A DNA stretch of 64,000 nucleotides from Meghimatium bilineatum (lineage: Eukaryota; Mollusca; Gastropoda; Stylommatophora; Philomycidae). The stretch is from the NCBI GenBank assembly GCA_034231615.1, contig CM067311.1:28550743-28614742 (forward strand), read 5' to 3'. The notes beneath the pieces are model-generated. The model was not told where the DNA came from and ran no database searches. It was given only the letters and a program-made list of their open reading frames with translations. Shown here in pieces: positions 55,401-58,400 of this stretch (position 1 is its first letter; the number at the start of each line of letters is the position of its first letter). The position numbers and the translations under genes are program-made.

Positions 55401-58400
55401 TACAGCTCTACAATTAACCGTATATTGTGCTCTGGAAAAACCCATGTCTTTCTTTATGCCCCATTATTGGTAATGGTTCACACAGCCAAAAGTATTAGTG
55501 TAATTTATAAAGCATGCATACATGTTGATGTTGAATTATCTGCACTTTTCTATGACCATCCTCATATAAATATGTGATCTCTAGTGCCTCTTCCGGCTCT
55601 AAACCTTGCCTGAGCTTCGTGAATCTCTTCTTCCATTTTGTTTCCTATTCTTTTCATATAAATGTGTAGTATTATTTTGCTGGCTTGACTTATTAGTGCG
55701 ATTGTTCTATAGTTGAAGCATAATTACAGATCTCCGCATTTTGGTATAGGCCTATATATATATATTTATATATTGATGGTTCTGGTTCCTTATGTTTCTT
55801 TCCGTGTCTGCTAAATTATTTTGGGATGTCTCTGTGTACATTTCTTTGCAATACTCTCTCCACCTTAGCATAATATCATTTTGTTCCGTTGGGTGTTTCC
55901 ATCCATATCTTTGATGACTCTTGTATTTGTTTTGTATGTTGTACTCTTTGTGGTGTTTACTTCTCAGAACCTGTATTTCATTCTTCCCTCTTCGTACAAG
56001 TCCTCTTTATGTTTACATGAGTAGTTTATAAATTACTGTTTGTCTCTTCTTTTTTGTCTGTGTATTTTTCTTGTGAATTGTTTGTATATCATTTTACTGT
56101 TATAGTTCAGCATTGTCTCGTGTTTCCTTCGTTCTTCCACCAACTTCAAGGTAGTGTCCGATATATATGTTTGTCTTTTTTACTAGTCTCTTGGATATGT
56201 CTTTCTGTGCGCTTTGAATGTAGATTTCCTTCATCCTGTTTGCTAATATCTTTTCTGATATTCTTTCTTGTTCCTCTTGCAAGATTACAAATCTGTTTTT
56301 AATCTCTGTGTTGTACTTGTTTGGGATGTTTGAGTAGTCATATTTGATGGTCGTTTTACAGCTGAACTTTTTGAGTTTTTGTTTGAAGTTTGATAGTAAT
56401 AGTTCTTGATCGGAATTGGAGTCTGCACCAGGGTAGGTGTTGCATGCTGAGGTGTTTGATCTCCATCTTTGTTGTATCAAGATATAGTCTATTTGATATT
56501 ATAGTCTATCTGCGGGTGCTGTGGGAATATTGTATTTAAGATGGTTAATTGATTTACCATGCAGAAGGGAATTAATGCTTCTTCTAGATCGCTTCTATCT
56601 CCGAAACTACTTTTCACTTTATGTTTGTGTCCTAGCCTGCTTTATCCTACCTTGGCGTTGAAATATCCACTATAACTATTGTCTGCTGGTATTATCTACT
56701 GTTGTTTGTAACTGGCCATAAATATTTTCCGTTTCTTGAATCTCTGTTGATGATGTTGGGGCATAAATGTTATGTTTTTCCTATCCGTTTCCAACTTGAG
56801 GCTAATGATCCGGTCATTGATGGCATTATATGCCTATCCTAGTAACGTCGGACGCGACGCTTTAAAAATTAGAAAGCTCACTCCGCTCTTACCTTCTTTT
56901 TGGTTGCCTGAGAATATAAACACTTCTCCCGTTGTTAAGTTGATGTCATCTTTTCCCGGCCATCTATGTTCAGTAATACGTATTATTTGGATACCTAATC
57001 TGTTTATTTCCTTCGATATTATATAAATTGTTTCGTTGTACATACTCCTGACGTTCCATGATCCTAAATTTATGTTGGATTTGTGTTTTGAAATCCATGA
57101 TGTTAACCCTGCTATTGTCACAATGGCAGCTTTGGCGAGTTGATGTTTGTGATATAACGTCGTAAGGAACTAGTTAAACACTTGCACATTCCAAACGAAA
57201 ATTTCAGCACAACCATAATGGTTCGCTTTTTAGGGTTATCACAATATAACTGACCCATCATAGATTCTTTGCGCCCGTGTGTCGCCGAGGCCCGAAAGGG
57301 GAGCAAAGAATAACAACACTGTTTACCTTCCACGCATGTCGTAAAAGGCGACTAAGGAGGTTATGGGATGGCATTGGCTGTCCCATCCCATATAGGGACA
57401 GTGACTCAAAGCCATGCTGAAGTCGGATGTGTCAGACCGAAAGGCGCAGATATCGCAGCAATGCTGTAAACTATGGCACAACGCATTCCGTTCCCCGGAC
57501 TACATCCTGCTAACCTGCAGGAGTTTGAGAACAAACGCAGAAGAAGAAGAAGAAGATTCTTTGCAAAAATGCTTGCACAGTAAAACGGTAACGTTCTGTA
57601 TTGTAATAAATGTGCACGTCAAACTCATTTTGAGTTATATAGGCCTATGAATGCAAATTGCACGAAACTAAAACGATAACACAATAACTATTCGTCGAAT
57701 ACGCCTTTGAACGATAATTTCAAACTTATATTTGAGACACAGAGATTTTGGAGATTTATTTTGCAAAAACAAAAACGAAATTCAATGTACTTATTGAACC
57801 ACTTCTGATGGTCCAACTGATTGTTTCAGTACTTATTTATTGTTCACTATGTTGACAACACGCTGGAGTGACCAATGAATAGATATGTGTGACATGAGTG
57901 ATGTATGACCGTCAAAACAAAATGTTTGCACTCAGGAAATCCTGTTACAAGTCTGAAACACGGTTATATTCCAGTGCAAAACAAGAAATGATGGTACATT
58001 GTTTGTTTTTTTTTTTTTGGTTTTTCTTTTGGTTTTTTAAAACACAAACAAAAACCCCTGTTTTATCTCACACGACAACATAGTCCTGCCTGTAGATAGG
58101 AGAAACGGCGTGATGGGTCACGTTCGTAATTTGTATTATGTCTTCAATGGGTCATTGTATTTGTACTTTCGTCACAATTAATGAAAAGCCCCAACAATAT
58201 CAACGAAGCATCATCAATGCAAACGTGTTCCGATTATTTAGACAGTAATGTGTTGTGGGTACACTTAAATAAATACTGTAGTATTTTTTATATCCTACGC
58301 AATGCAGACGTGGTGCATATGTCACACTGCCAATTGATGCATGATTCATGTTAAGAAGTTGCAGGGAAGAATTTTGTAGCTGTGTGATAAAGGTCGCATG

